NCBI GenBank assembly: GCA_010093685.1
Contig: MU006248.1
Coordinates: forward strand, 62,001-126,000
DNA: 64,000 nucleotides
Direction of reading: 5' to 3'
Source of the DNA: Ophiobolus disseminans
Lineage: Eukaryota > Ascomycota > Dothideomycetes > Pleosporales > Phaeosphaeriaceae
Position numbers and translations under genes: made by a program. The notes beneath the pieces are model-generated. The model saw nothing but the letters and a program-made list of their open reading frames with translations, did no database searches and was not told where the DNA came from. Numbering within the stretch: the first letter of the stretch is position 1; every line of letters begins with the position of its first letter. Shown here piece by piece: positions 42,119-51,400 of the stretch.

Positions 42119-42129
42119 ACCACAAGACC

Positions 42130-42539
42130 GCTCACGTGATTCATGACAAATTCTGATATTGTTGGTGTTATATTCAGTATCTACAGAGATACGGAATCTT
42201 ACTAAAGGCCTCAGGGAGCGAAAAGTGGTGCTATTGCAGATTCGAACGACTAAGTGGAACGGAAGCATGATGGCGGTGAGCGAAATCTGTTTTACAGTGC
42301 AGGAACTAACATCATTGCAACTGCAACTGCAACTCCAACGATCCCACCAACACCATAGCAGCAACCACAAAATATACACAACCTCATTCACTTACTCCAT
42401 ACACACATACATATCCTCCATTCAAAATCCAACAAACCAGCGGATACAATCGGATATCATCGGCACCCAGTAATTTCAACAAAAGCACCACCTTTTTCCG
42501 TCAAACATCAGCCACCAAGCCACCTAACTTCCCATCACA
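42130..42539. other. Divergent intergenic region
   Basis: Upstream of the tRNA (an ATATAA lies about 40 bp before G1 on the minus strand) and of the GNAT gene. It contains a short CAACTG-type repeat near 42315-42335. No gene seen. Confidence 0.4.
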
Positions 42540-43049
42540 ATGCCCACCTCCATAAGCATCCGCCCCGCCACCTTCCCAGCCGACACACAAACCGTACGCA
42601 ACCTCTTCCTCGCATACGCCCAGTCCCTGCCCATTGCACTCGACTTCCAAGGTTTCGAAGAAGAGTTGGCGGGGTTGCCGGGGAAATATGCGGCGGACAG
42701 GGGAGGAGTGGTGTATCTTGCACATACGACGGAAGAGGGGAAATGTAGCACAGCACGAGAATCCGTCATTGGCATCGTTGCCCTCCGCGCATTCCCATCT
42801 GCAGCGGTACGAACGTGCGAGCTTAAGCGCTTGTATATTGAGCCTGCGGCACGGGGAAGGGGTGTGGCGAAGACTTTAATGGATGCGGTGGTGTTCAGAG
42901 CGAGGGAGTGCGGGTATGTTGAGATGCTTTTGGATACATTGGGAAGTATGACTGCTGCGCGGAGGTTGTATGGGGGGTATGGATTCCAGGAGATAGAGGG
43001 TTATTATGAGAGTGTTGAGGGGGCGGTGTTTTATAAACTCGTTCTCTAA
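42540..43049 (+). CDS. GNAT-family N-acetyltransferase
   Basis: Single exon, 169 aa. The Gcn5-related fold is clear: beta-strand 1 with ISIRPATFPAD, the core CELKRLYIEPAARGRGVAKTLMDAVV (acetyl-CoA-binding R/QxxGxG/A as RGRGVA) and a C-terminal AARRLYGGYGFQEIEGYY. The substrate is unknown; stand-alone GNATs of this size acetylate small amines or protein N-termini. ATG 42540 is the first in frame after a C-rich leader. It is convergent with a second GNAT gene, with only 9 bp between the stop codons. Confidence 0.88.
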   Translation: MPTSISIRPATFPADTQTVRNLFLAYAQSLPIALDFQGFEEELAGLPGKYAADRGGVVYLAHTTEEGKCSTARESVIGIVALRAFPSAAVRTCELKRLYIEPAARGRGVAKTLMDAVVFRARECGYVEMLLDTLGSMTAARRLYGGYGFQEIEGYYESVEGAVFYKLVL

Positions 43050-43058
43050 ACTCCCTCC

Positions 43059-43790
43059 CTACGAAAGAGCTAGATCCGTCTCCGTCGTCCCCTTCGACTC
43101 CGTCTTCGCCCACATAAACAACACATCCCCGCCCCTCACGCCCGCCACCCCCAACGGATTCCCCTCCCCCTGACAGCAGTTCCCAACGCACTCGTCGAAG
43201 CCGTAGCGCAGGTAAAACGCGTCAGCCCCGTCGCTCGCCATGACGCTTGCGTGCACGCCTTCGTTGCGCGCGCGCTCAAGGCCCCACGACACTAGCTGCT
43301 GTCCGTAACCGCGCTTCTGGTGCGATGGGTGTATGCAGCAGAGATGCAAGTACCAATTTTCCAGCCGCGGCACGCCGTTCGTAGTCGCATTCCAGAAGTG
43401 CTTGAAGTACGGCTCCGAGTCCTGGAGTATACTGGCTCTAGTCGGATCCATAGCGCGATTATGCGTCGATTCAAGCGGCGGAAAAGCACCAGGATTAATC
43501 CATTCGTTTTTCACGGCCTGCGCATACGGGTCCGAACCTTGGCGCTGCCATGTAGCCATGCCTGTGATTATCTCCTGGCCATTTTCGAGCGTGGTTGAGA
43601 CGATTACGCGCGCGCAGGGCGTGGAGAGGTCTTCGCGGAGCCATTGGCGCCAGAAGATTTGCTTGTCGGCTGGGTAGGCGTGGCGGTGGGGGTGGATGGT
43701 TACGCCGAAGAGGTGTTCGTTGAAGAAGGCGGCGGCGCAGAGGGCTGCGATTGCGGGCTCGTCTTGGGGTGTGGCGAGGCGGATGAGCAT
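43059..43790 (-). CDS. GNAT-family N-acetyltransferase
   Basis: Single exon, 243 aa. N-terminal MLIRLATPQDEPAIAALCAAAF is the usual GNAT beta1-alpha1. The acetyl-CoA site is LHLCCIHPSHQKRGYGQQLVSWGL (QKRGYG), followed by SDGADAFYLRYGFDE. The insertion between strands (EYFKHFWNATTNG-like region) is typical of fungal GNATs with unknown substrates. It differs enough from the neighbouring GNAT not to be a recent duplicate. The convergent arrangement implies overlapping 3' UTRs. Confidence 0.88.
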   Translation of the reverse strand: MLIRLATPQDEPAIAALCAAAFFNEHLFGVTIHPHRHAYPADKQIFWRQWLREDLSTPCARVIVSTTLENGQEIITGMATWQRQGSDPYAQAVKNEWINPGAFPPLESTHNRAMDPTRASILQDSEPYFKHFWNATTNGVPRLENWYLHLCCIHPSHQKRGYGQQLVSWGLERARNEGVHASVMASDGADAFYLRYGFDECVGNCCQGEGNPLGVAGVRGGDVLFMWAKTESKGTTETDLALS

Positions 43791-44454
43791 TTTGACAGGC
43801 GTTGGTTTGGATGAAGACGGTGCGAAGGGATGTCTATATAATGTCGCTATCCCTGGCTAGTTGCGTAAGCCGGGCAATGTACCCAGCCGTGCTTGTATGC
43901 ATGGTTGCGGCGTGCTTCCTCCCTTGACCTTTGCGGTGTGCGTATATCAGCTCCAAGAAATCGGTCTTGGGCATGAGTATTTGCGCAGTGTGGATGTCAC
44001 GATAGGGATGACGTACAAAGTCTTGGTATTGGTGGTGTTGTGGTAGGACGCGTTACGTCAGCGTGCCTGTGGTGTGGGACCGTTGCAGCTACCGGTAGCA
44101 CTCCCGCGGTCCACGACGACACACCCGCGAGCGTCTCCCTTGTTCTTCACAATCATTTCGCCGTCTCCGCACACCATGCAGTCACTGCCTCGTTCACTAC
44201 AGAGTCATATGCTGCATCGCATACACGATAGATAGGCGTGCGAACAGGCCCCTCGAAACGAATTCACGTGGGTCATCGGTGCCTGTGGCGGCGGCGCTGT
44301 ATTCACATCATTTCGAACGCTTGACCCTTCACCTCGACCGATACAGCCGCCCTGTATTTATACTCGCTCTACGATCCTCTACACCTTACCACTCGCGACA
44401 GCTCAACGAACCCCCAACCAAAGATTACCCACAACCGCCCTGGACCCCGCCGCA
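43791..44454. other. Divergent intergenic region
   Basis: Promoters of the second GNAT (leftward) and the phosphatase-like gene (rightward). A TATTTATAC lies near 44355, about 100 bp before ATG 44455. No gene supported. Confidence 0.4.
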
Positions 44455-45411
44455 ATGACGAACCTCCGCGAAGAGTCAGCTTTGAGCGACTCCAGCAACG
44501 CCCACCAGCGCAAGCAGCACGCCCAGTACACCTACCGCCTGCCCACCCCCCCGCGAATCATCGTGCCGCCACCCACTCTTACCAATGAGATGCCCGGGCT
44601 GGTGGTTGGTGCAGGCACGACGGGCGAGGTTGACCTCTCCTTCATGAGCGAGCTGGACCTCGAAGATACCATCTCCAAGAATACGCTCGTTGAGTGGGCA
44701 TACGAACGGCGGCGGCAGGCGCAGATGATCCTGCCTTGGCTGTATCTGGGGCCTATGGTGGCAGCAAAGGACAAGGCGTTTCTGGAACGGGAAGGTATCA
44801 CCATGGTGCTCGCCATCCGTGCCCAGTCGAACAGCATGATGGGCGCACTCGCTGCCGCCAGTGGTGTGTGTGCCGAGGTCGCCACCATCGAAGTGCCCAG
44901 CTTCTACGAGCTCATCGGCCGCTTTGCCGAAACGACAACCATGATCAACTCACACATCGCCCGCTTTCGGCAACACTCGCTGGAGAAGAACGGCCAACCA
45001 ACGCTGGGCAAGGTCCTAGTCTTCTGCGAGTCCGGTAACGAAAAGTCGGCGGCCGTAGTTGCGGCTTACCTAATGCGCATGCTCACCGATTTCGACCATG
45101 TCAAGGCCATGCAGGTCTGCCAGGCGCAACGCTTTTGCGTCAACTTTGACGACGTTCTCAAAAACATTCTTCGGTCGCACTGGGACATCCTGCAGGCCCA
45201 GCGGTCGGTCGTCAGTTCGACACCATCGGCTCAACCAAGTGGCACGAACAGCCAACACGGGAATGGTTCTCATTTTCAACCAACAAAGCACAAGCGTACC
45301 ATCGAGCACACCCGTGAAGACGATGATGTAGACATGGATGCCAACGCAGAACCGTCGGATGACGCCCTTCGATTTGCGGGCCGAGACTCTACGCCTTTCC
45401 AGAGCCGATAG
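44455..45411 (+). CDS. Dual-specificity-phosphatase-like protein with a degenerate active site (STYX-like)
   Basis: Single exon, 318 aa. The DSP fold is recognised by MILPWLYLGPMVAAKDKAFLE, then GITMVLAIRA and the P-loop region KVLVFCESGNEKSAAVVAAYLM. It continues with MQVCQAQRFCVNFDDVLKNIL. Active DSPs have HCxxGxxR(S/T). Here His is replaced by Phe and the catalytic Arg by Lys (FCESGNEKS), although Cys and Gly remain. Loss of Arg normally abolishes phosphate binding, so this is probably a pseudophosphatase acting as a binding module. The C-terminal 90 residues are disordered with an acidic basic-flanked segment (HKRTIEHTREDDDVDMD), perhaps a nuclear localisation signal. Confidence 0.85.
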   Translation: MTNLREESALSDSSNAHQRKQHAQYTYRLPTPPRIIVPPPTLTNEMPGLVVGAGTTGEVDLSFMSELDLEDTISKNTLVEWAYERRRQAQMILPWLYLGPMVAAKDKAFLEREGITMVLAIRAQSNSMMGALAAASGVCAEVATIEVPSFYELIGRFAETTTMINSHIARFRQHSLEKNGQPTLGKVLVFCESGNEKSAAVVAAYLMRMLTDFDHVKAMQVCQAQRFCVNFDDVLKNILRSHWDILQAQRSVVSSTPSAQPSGTNSQHGNGSHFQPTKHKRTIEHTREDDDVDMDANAEPSDDALRFAGRDSTPFQSR

Positions 45412-46031
45412 GTTGACTTCGGTCCGCGGGAGGGCCGTACACGCAACCGGACTTAATTCTAGCATTATACCCCGCATTGCTTTTGGCGTTTACTGGCGCT
45501 GTTGATGCATCTGCATGATCTTGGGTGGTTGAGGTATGGGAGGGGAGTGATTAGGGTCGCTGTTTCCTGCGTGGATTTGGGCAGGTGGGCCCCCACGCGA
45601 TTAGCACCGGTCAAGCACACGAGGTTTCCGCGAATCAATTCCACTGCATGATATCACACCTTTAGTTTCAACTGACATTTAATTTTAATATCTAAACATG
45701 ACTCTTTTTGTATTTCACTGCCGCTATTGTTCCCACGGCGCAGACGACATTCTTCGGCAACGTCCTAGGAGCTGTACCATGGCAGTCACGAAACCGCAGG
45801 ACGCCGCCGATACCTCTTTCGTGCAATGGACCGGACAGAGCTTCCTCCTTCCCCTCGAAGAACTTGCCGCAACGTGAAAAATAGCGGTCGCCGCCCAGCG
45901 CAATTGCGACACTGGATTCCCAATCATGGCTTCTGCATTTTCGATCTCAACACCCGTACCGTCGTTGACGCTTGCAACTATTGGCTACCATTACTACAGC
46001 AGGATATACAGATTTCTAGATCGCATTCATC
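45412..46031. other. Intergenic region
   Basis: 3' UTR of the phosphatase-like gene and promoter of the next gene; A/T-rich near 45660-45710. No gene supported. Confidence 0.35.
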
Positions 46032-47830
46032 ATGGCATACAACTTGAGGCAAGCAAGCGAGCTCCGACGACCGATTCCGTTCGATGGCCAGAGCAACGAT
46101 GAGTCCAATGGTTCAGATGAGGAGAACTACGGTAGCAATTATCAGAATTCGAGGGCGGTCCAGAGGTTAGTTTGCCGTGTCCGTTCTATGTCTTGCTGTC
46201 TCTCGCTCTCTCTTCCTCTCTCCACAACCTATCGCTTCGTTTCCCCTCCTGCTCACCTGGGTAATACCGACGTCCATACGTTGGATCGCAACGCCCTCGA
46301 CGCGACAGATCTTAAGGATGCCCTTTTCTGACGCTGAGGTATAGGCTCCGACGACATTTCCTGCTAGTCGAGTATCAGACTGAGGAAGGAATCGTCATTG
46401 TGCGTATCCCCATTAGTAGTGGCATTAGTAACATCCTATAGGCGTCCACTGTCCCCGATCCGTCCATAGAGGATGTTGCAGCTGAAGAATCCGAGAATCC
46501 ATCCATTGTCCCTCCTGTCTCTAGAGAAGATGCTCGCGATGCACTCGACATAGATGGTTTTCACGCGCGGATGTCCAAAATCGAGGAAATACAGCGGAGT
46601 CACGACCCAATTGGCCGCGACGTACCACAGACGACCGATCGGAAACCAGCCGCCCAAAGAACCAGGATCATATCAGAGATGGCCGCGGCACAGTTCGACC
46701 CCGACTTCCTAGAACCATATGCAATACCTCACATCAGGCCTCAGGACAGCCACCCGGGTCTAAAAAAGCACGCAGCAGCGATCAACTCGATTCGCAAAGA
46801 CACTATCGCCGGCACCCCTTCCCTCGCCCAGACAATATCAGCCTCTCTCCAAGCACCACCGCCACCGCAAGCCAGCAACATAGTCAGTATTAGCACCGCT
46901 GAAGAAGCACGCCAGCTTATGGAACATGCCTATTCCAGAACCATCTCACAGCAAGAAGCACATAGCACGGCTACGCAGCTGTGGAACAAGCACATTCTCA
47001 GGTGCGGTCTGCGCACAAAACCCGAATTCCTGCGCGAAAAAGCCACGAATCTCCCCACCGCCATGGTTCAGCTCGAACTCACCAAGAAATGGCGCTCCTC
47101 CGTCATGACTGAAGTCATGCTCTACGAAAAGAACGGCGTGAAGAGTGGCCACGAGCCCAGATACAATGATATGAAGGCCTTGCTGTCCAAGTTACTAGCC
47201 GCTGAGATGCAGTTGACCGCAGGAGTGGAGGGAGCGTGGCATCTACAGGCTCCTGTGGCGGCGCCCCAGGCTGTGCAAGCTGTGCCGCCGAAAGCTCCTG
47301 CGAAGGCAAAGACGCAGAGATATCCACGACCTGCTGCACCACAGGAGAACTTTGGGTTTAGCGCGACGACGACGATAATACCGTTTCCGCGGGCTGGGGG
47401 TGGAGTGAAGAGGACGGCGGATGCGGCTACAGATGTGGAGGGTGGTGGAGAGAGCGTGCAGGATGGGCCGCAGAGCAAGAAAGTTAAGACGCAGACCGGA
47501 CGGTGTGGTGTGGCCGATACAGCTTCTGCGATCCTACGGGCGGGGACGGCCATGGCACCATCTACCACTGCACAGCTTGCGACAAGGCTTGTGGCGCCTA
47601 CTCCTCAACGACCTGCGTCCACCAATGCGGGATCTACACCTCGACAGCCTGCGACTACAACACGTGTGGCATCTGCACCTCGACAGCCTGCGACTACACG
47701 TGTGACATATACGCTCCAACGACCTGCTCCCACCAACGCCGCATCTACGCCTCAACGATTTGCTTCTACCAATGATGCAGTTCCGCCTCAGCAACCCACA
47801 ACTACAGTCTCGAAGCGTACATCGTCCTAG
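46032..47830 (+). CDS. Hypothetical protein, three exons, with an open extension past its stop
   Basis: Unknown function. Exons 46032-46165, 46345-46399 and 46442-47830 give 525 aa. Introns use GTTAGT/ATAG and GTGCGT/ATAG and keep the frame (AVQR-LRRHFLLVEYQTEEGIVI-ASTVPDPS). The centre has a helical domain (AEEARQLMEHAYSRTISQQEAH, LWNKHILRCGLRTKPEFLREKA, KWRSSVMTEVMLYEKNGVK). The C-terminus is low complexity with Ala/Thr/Pro/Gln repeats. The frame ends at TAG 47828-47830, but the same frame is open for another 95 codons with Lys/Glu-rich, coding-like sequence. The true end may therefore be an unplaced intron or readthrough. No signal peptide or membrane segment. Confidence 0.6.
47637..47697 (+). 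repeat. 39-bp-period coding repeat
   Basis: A 22-bp block is repeated perfectly at 47637-47658 and 47676-47697, encoding PRQPATT twice. More diverged relatives extend the pattern to about 47780. Confidence 0.8.
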
Positions 47831-48456
47831 CAAGTCAACACCGTCGCTCACAAACTGCGCAAGCGGATCCTTGCGCCCGCACCAACCCCGCCGGCGGCGT
47901 CGAAGAAAAAGATAAACGAGACAGCCATACAGGTTCCACCAGGGGCGGATACAACGCAACAGCGTGCTCAAGACGCTGCCGCTGCAAAGCCCAAAGCGGA
48001 TATAGAGAACAGGGCGGAGGAAAGAACGCCGAAGATTCTGCATCTAGCGGGTACGGCGAGGCAGTGGAGTGAAGTTGCGGAGAAGGAAAAGGAGAAAGAT
48101 AAAAAGGCTCAGGGCTAAGTGGCGGAAAGGTAAGTGTGGTGCTGAGGGAATTTCGAGGCGAGGCACGGTACGTCTGTGCCGGTGGCGAAGCGGAAAGATA
48201 AGAAAGAGGTCGAAGGGAAACGCAAGACAACACGCGAAAGGCCAGGTATGTAGTGTAGACAGAGTGTATTATCCGATAGACTATTCGTAGACGTGACGAA
48301 TGGATTTATAACCCCTAACAAGAACTTTCTGACATGTGATCGTGAACAGCTGATACCATAAAATACAAGATACAAAATACCACCACTCCTTAAAACTCCA
48401 TGACACCACCTTCAACACCCCATTCCCAAAGCCCAATTCAATCCCACCCCTTACAC
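47831..48456 (+). other. Post-stop open extension and intergenic region
   Basis: From 47831 to TAA 48116-48118 the frame of the upstream gene stays open (starting QVNTVAHKLRKRILAPAP, ending EVAEKEKEKDKKAQG). A GTAAGT donor-like site follows near 48130, and a further basic stretch in the same frame reads VPVAKRKDKKEVEGKRK. It may contain the real 3' exons of the upstream gene. The remainder is 3' side of the convergent PKS gene. Confidence 0.4.
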
Positions 48457-51400
48457 CTACCCACCCCTCCCCTCCAAAATCTCCCCCGCCCACCTAACCT
48501 GCTTAGAAACACGCTCAACCTACACCTCATTAGCACCCATCCCACCAAAAGGCAACCGGGATGGTAACTTACATTCCGCCCCTCAAACACCCCAAAATGA
48601 TCCCCAGGTACATCCAGCACTTCCACCTCACCACCCACAACTCCCTCCCAAGCCGCCACACTGGCCACACGCGCATCCTCATCGCTCAACCAGCCATACT
48701 CCACGCCACACAAACCCTTCGCATCAAACAAATCGGTGCACTTGAGCATCACGCACGGCACGCCATGACCGCCCAGAGGTGGGGCATATGTTCCTAGCAG
48801 AGCTGCGTTGCGCTGGAATTGGGCTTTGATAGCGGCGCTGGTGGGTGTGGTGGGCATGCGGGACGTTATGTGTGAGATAATAGGGGCGGGGAGGGGTGTG
48901 TGGGATAGGGGGGAGGGGGAGTCGATTAGTATGACGCCAAGGATGTGGGGACGGGGACTGGGGGTGGGCATGGAGAGTTGTCGGGATATTTCGAAGGCGA
49001 GGATGCCGCCGAAGGACCAGCCTGGTTTGTGTTAGGGAGGGGTTTGAGACGGGGAAGGATGCGGTGGGATGGTGGTGCAGGGTGGAAATGGGGATACGTA
49101 CCGCCGAGGAGGATGGTGTGTTTAGATGTCAGGTCCAGTTTGGCGATGTAGCAATTAGCCAGCGATTCTAGTGTTGTGATGGAAGGATCGATACCCGAGA
49201 AATCGATGCTAGATACGCCGTAGACGTCGCGGTCGAGGTTGGTCAGGCGCGCGTAGACGTTGGAGAGGCCGCTGCCGTCATGGAAGAGGTAGAGGGGAGC
49301 TTTGTTCGTGTTTGTGCCCTTGTGCAGAAGCACCGAGAAGGCATGCACTCCAGTCGTAATCAGTCCATCAGATGCTGGCACGTCGTGGTAGTCACTCTGC
49401 GCTGGCGGAGTTTGTTGTTTGACTGGCTCCGGCTCGGCGGGAAAAACAGCCTCTTCGAAAGCGCGAACACTCAACTCCGAAATACTGACACCATCCAGAC
49501 GAATACCAAAAGAATGGTTCAATCCATGAACAAGTTCAATAGACAAAAGTGAGTCCACGCCCAAGGAATCCAGCGTCGTTTCTTTATCCAAGCCCTGCAA
49601 TGAGAAGCCGCATACCTCCTGGAAGAACTCCTCGACCCGTCTGACATCATCCGAGGCGACAGAAGCTTCGCTCATCGGCGTAGACTGTCCCATAGATAGG
49701 ACGGGTACTTGGTCGGCTGGGGGCGTATGGTCAGTTTGCGATGCACCCGCTCGTTCGAGCACTTCCTCGATTTGGCCCACAGTCTCGCAATTGGCGATGT
49801 CTGAGCCACTCACGCTCAGTCCCATACCCGCAAACTGACGCTGAAGCGCGATTGTCAGCTCGATAGTCAGCAGCGAGTCGACTCCGATATCTGAGAGACT
49901 AATGCTTCCACTGAGATCCGCGTTCGCCGTGCCGCAGACTTCTGAGATGGTGTTGTAGAGCATCGGCCTGATGCTGGCCTGAGTTGGATCTCCGGCTAAG
50001 GCTGTCTTCCGGTCCGTGGACGTAGAGCGGGAAATGCGGGAGATCTTCTCAGGCTCGACCGTGTTGTTCTTCCGAGAATGTGCTACTACCGCCGCCTGCT
50101 GCGGCTTTGATGAAGACGCTATCGTACGGGCAAGATGTGCTTGGAACGACTTTTGCCGGAGTCGCTTGAAGTGCATGCCCTCGACACAGGCCACCACATT
50201 ACCATACTCATCCAATGCGTATGCGTCACCAATGACAGAATCACCATACTCCACAAGGCCACAGTAGATTCCCATCTCACGATCGTATATTGTGTTGTCT
50301 GCAGTGGCAGGGGGGCCTGGCACGGTGATGCGCTCCACCTTCACGCAAATGCACACTTCATCCGCGTTTATCTTGCTATTTGCGACGAAGCCGGCAGCAT
50401 GGAGGAGCGTGTCAGTAAAGGCGGGTGGGCATACGAAGCCATCCCGACCGGACGCAGGGATCTGGAATGTGCCAAATCCTTCAAGACCGGAGGAAGCGAT
50501 GCTGAGCTGCTTGATGGTGATATATGGGCCCGAGTAAGCGACTACACGTGGAAAGATGACGTCGTATAGGAAGCGGGTTGAGAATTGGTCCACGAAGGCG
50601 ACGGATTGTGTTTGGCGTTTGATGTAGGACGTGCGCCGAGCAAAATCTTGTACAATGTTCCCCTCCGTGATAGTGGCAATAGCACCAGCGCAGTGCAAAG
50701 TATCTCCCTCAGATAAAACCTGAAAGGAGGAGCCCTTGGCAGTAATGTGGGTGTGAACATCCGTGCCGCTCTTGTCATCAGAATAAACTAGCGGTTTGTC
50801 GAAGGTCACATCAGTCAGAGTTTGAAAACGGCCTTGTTCATGCTTGATGGAGTACAGCGCCTCCAAAGCGAGCTCGATGTAGACGGAAGCTGGACACAGC
50901 GGAGCGCCACTCACTTCGTGAGCCTTGATGAACTCTGCGAGAGTCGACAGCTGCGATTTGAAGACCGAACCCCTTGCAGACGTACTCTGTGTGCCGTCAA
51001 GAAATCGATTGAATGGAGATCGAGTCACAGCATCTTGATTGCCTGGTTTCGAAGCGGCTTCCACAAATGGCACTACGAATGTTGTCGGTGCCAATGGGTA
51101 GCGAGGTATGTCTGTGAGAAACTTCACGTCGAGACCTGCATACACTTGGCGCCATCGTACGGGCACATGGTGGAGGAACAATGAGCTTAACGTCGAAGAC
51201 ATGGTGACCCACGATTGTTCCTTGGGCTTCAAGGATGGCAGATAGGTCGCCTCTGTTTGTTTCAACGAAGCCTTGAGGAGAGGCAGGGCTTGAAGTTTGT
51301 TAGCATGGACTGCGTGGGAGGGTATTACTGTTGAGAGTTACTTACTTATTGGGGCGGGTCCAATTTCGATGAAACTCATCTTCTTATCGCCAGCCAATTC

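Larger units (their letters stand above)
41937..42129 (-). tRNA. tRNA-Pro(AGG) gene interrupted by three introns
   Basis: Removing 42118-42069, 42054-42002 and 41990-41973 leaves a 72-nt tRNA. The acceptor stem is GGTCTTG/CAAGACC with seven perfect pairs, and the discriminator is C. The D-arm region is TGGT + CTAGTGGTATGATT. The anticodon stem is CTCGC/GCGAG with loop TTAGGGT (anticodon AGG), the variable loop AGGCC, and the T arm CCGCG-TTCGAGT-CGCGG. From position 8 through the variable loop it agrees with yeast tRNA-Pro(AGG) as I recall it. One insert is at the canonical 37/38 site. The other two, after positions 11 and 26, look like spliceosomal introns. The D-arm exon pieces are 11 and 14 nt. 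The A box is split by the first intron, although TGGT plus GTAAGT still fits TRGYNNARY. The B box (GTTCGAGTC) is intact and T6 follows. Confidence 0.88.

Noticed and set aside
42236..42250. TTCGAA B-box-like sequence near the tRNA
   Set aside because: The flanks cannot form a T stem and no acceptor stem is present.
48457..49021. Separate small gene for the PKS C-terminal frame
   Set aside because: The segment joins in phase to the rest of the synthase and supplies GGWSFGG and GDHF of the thioesterase.
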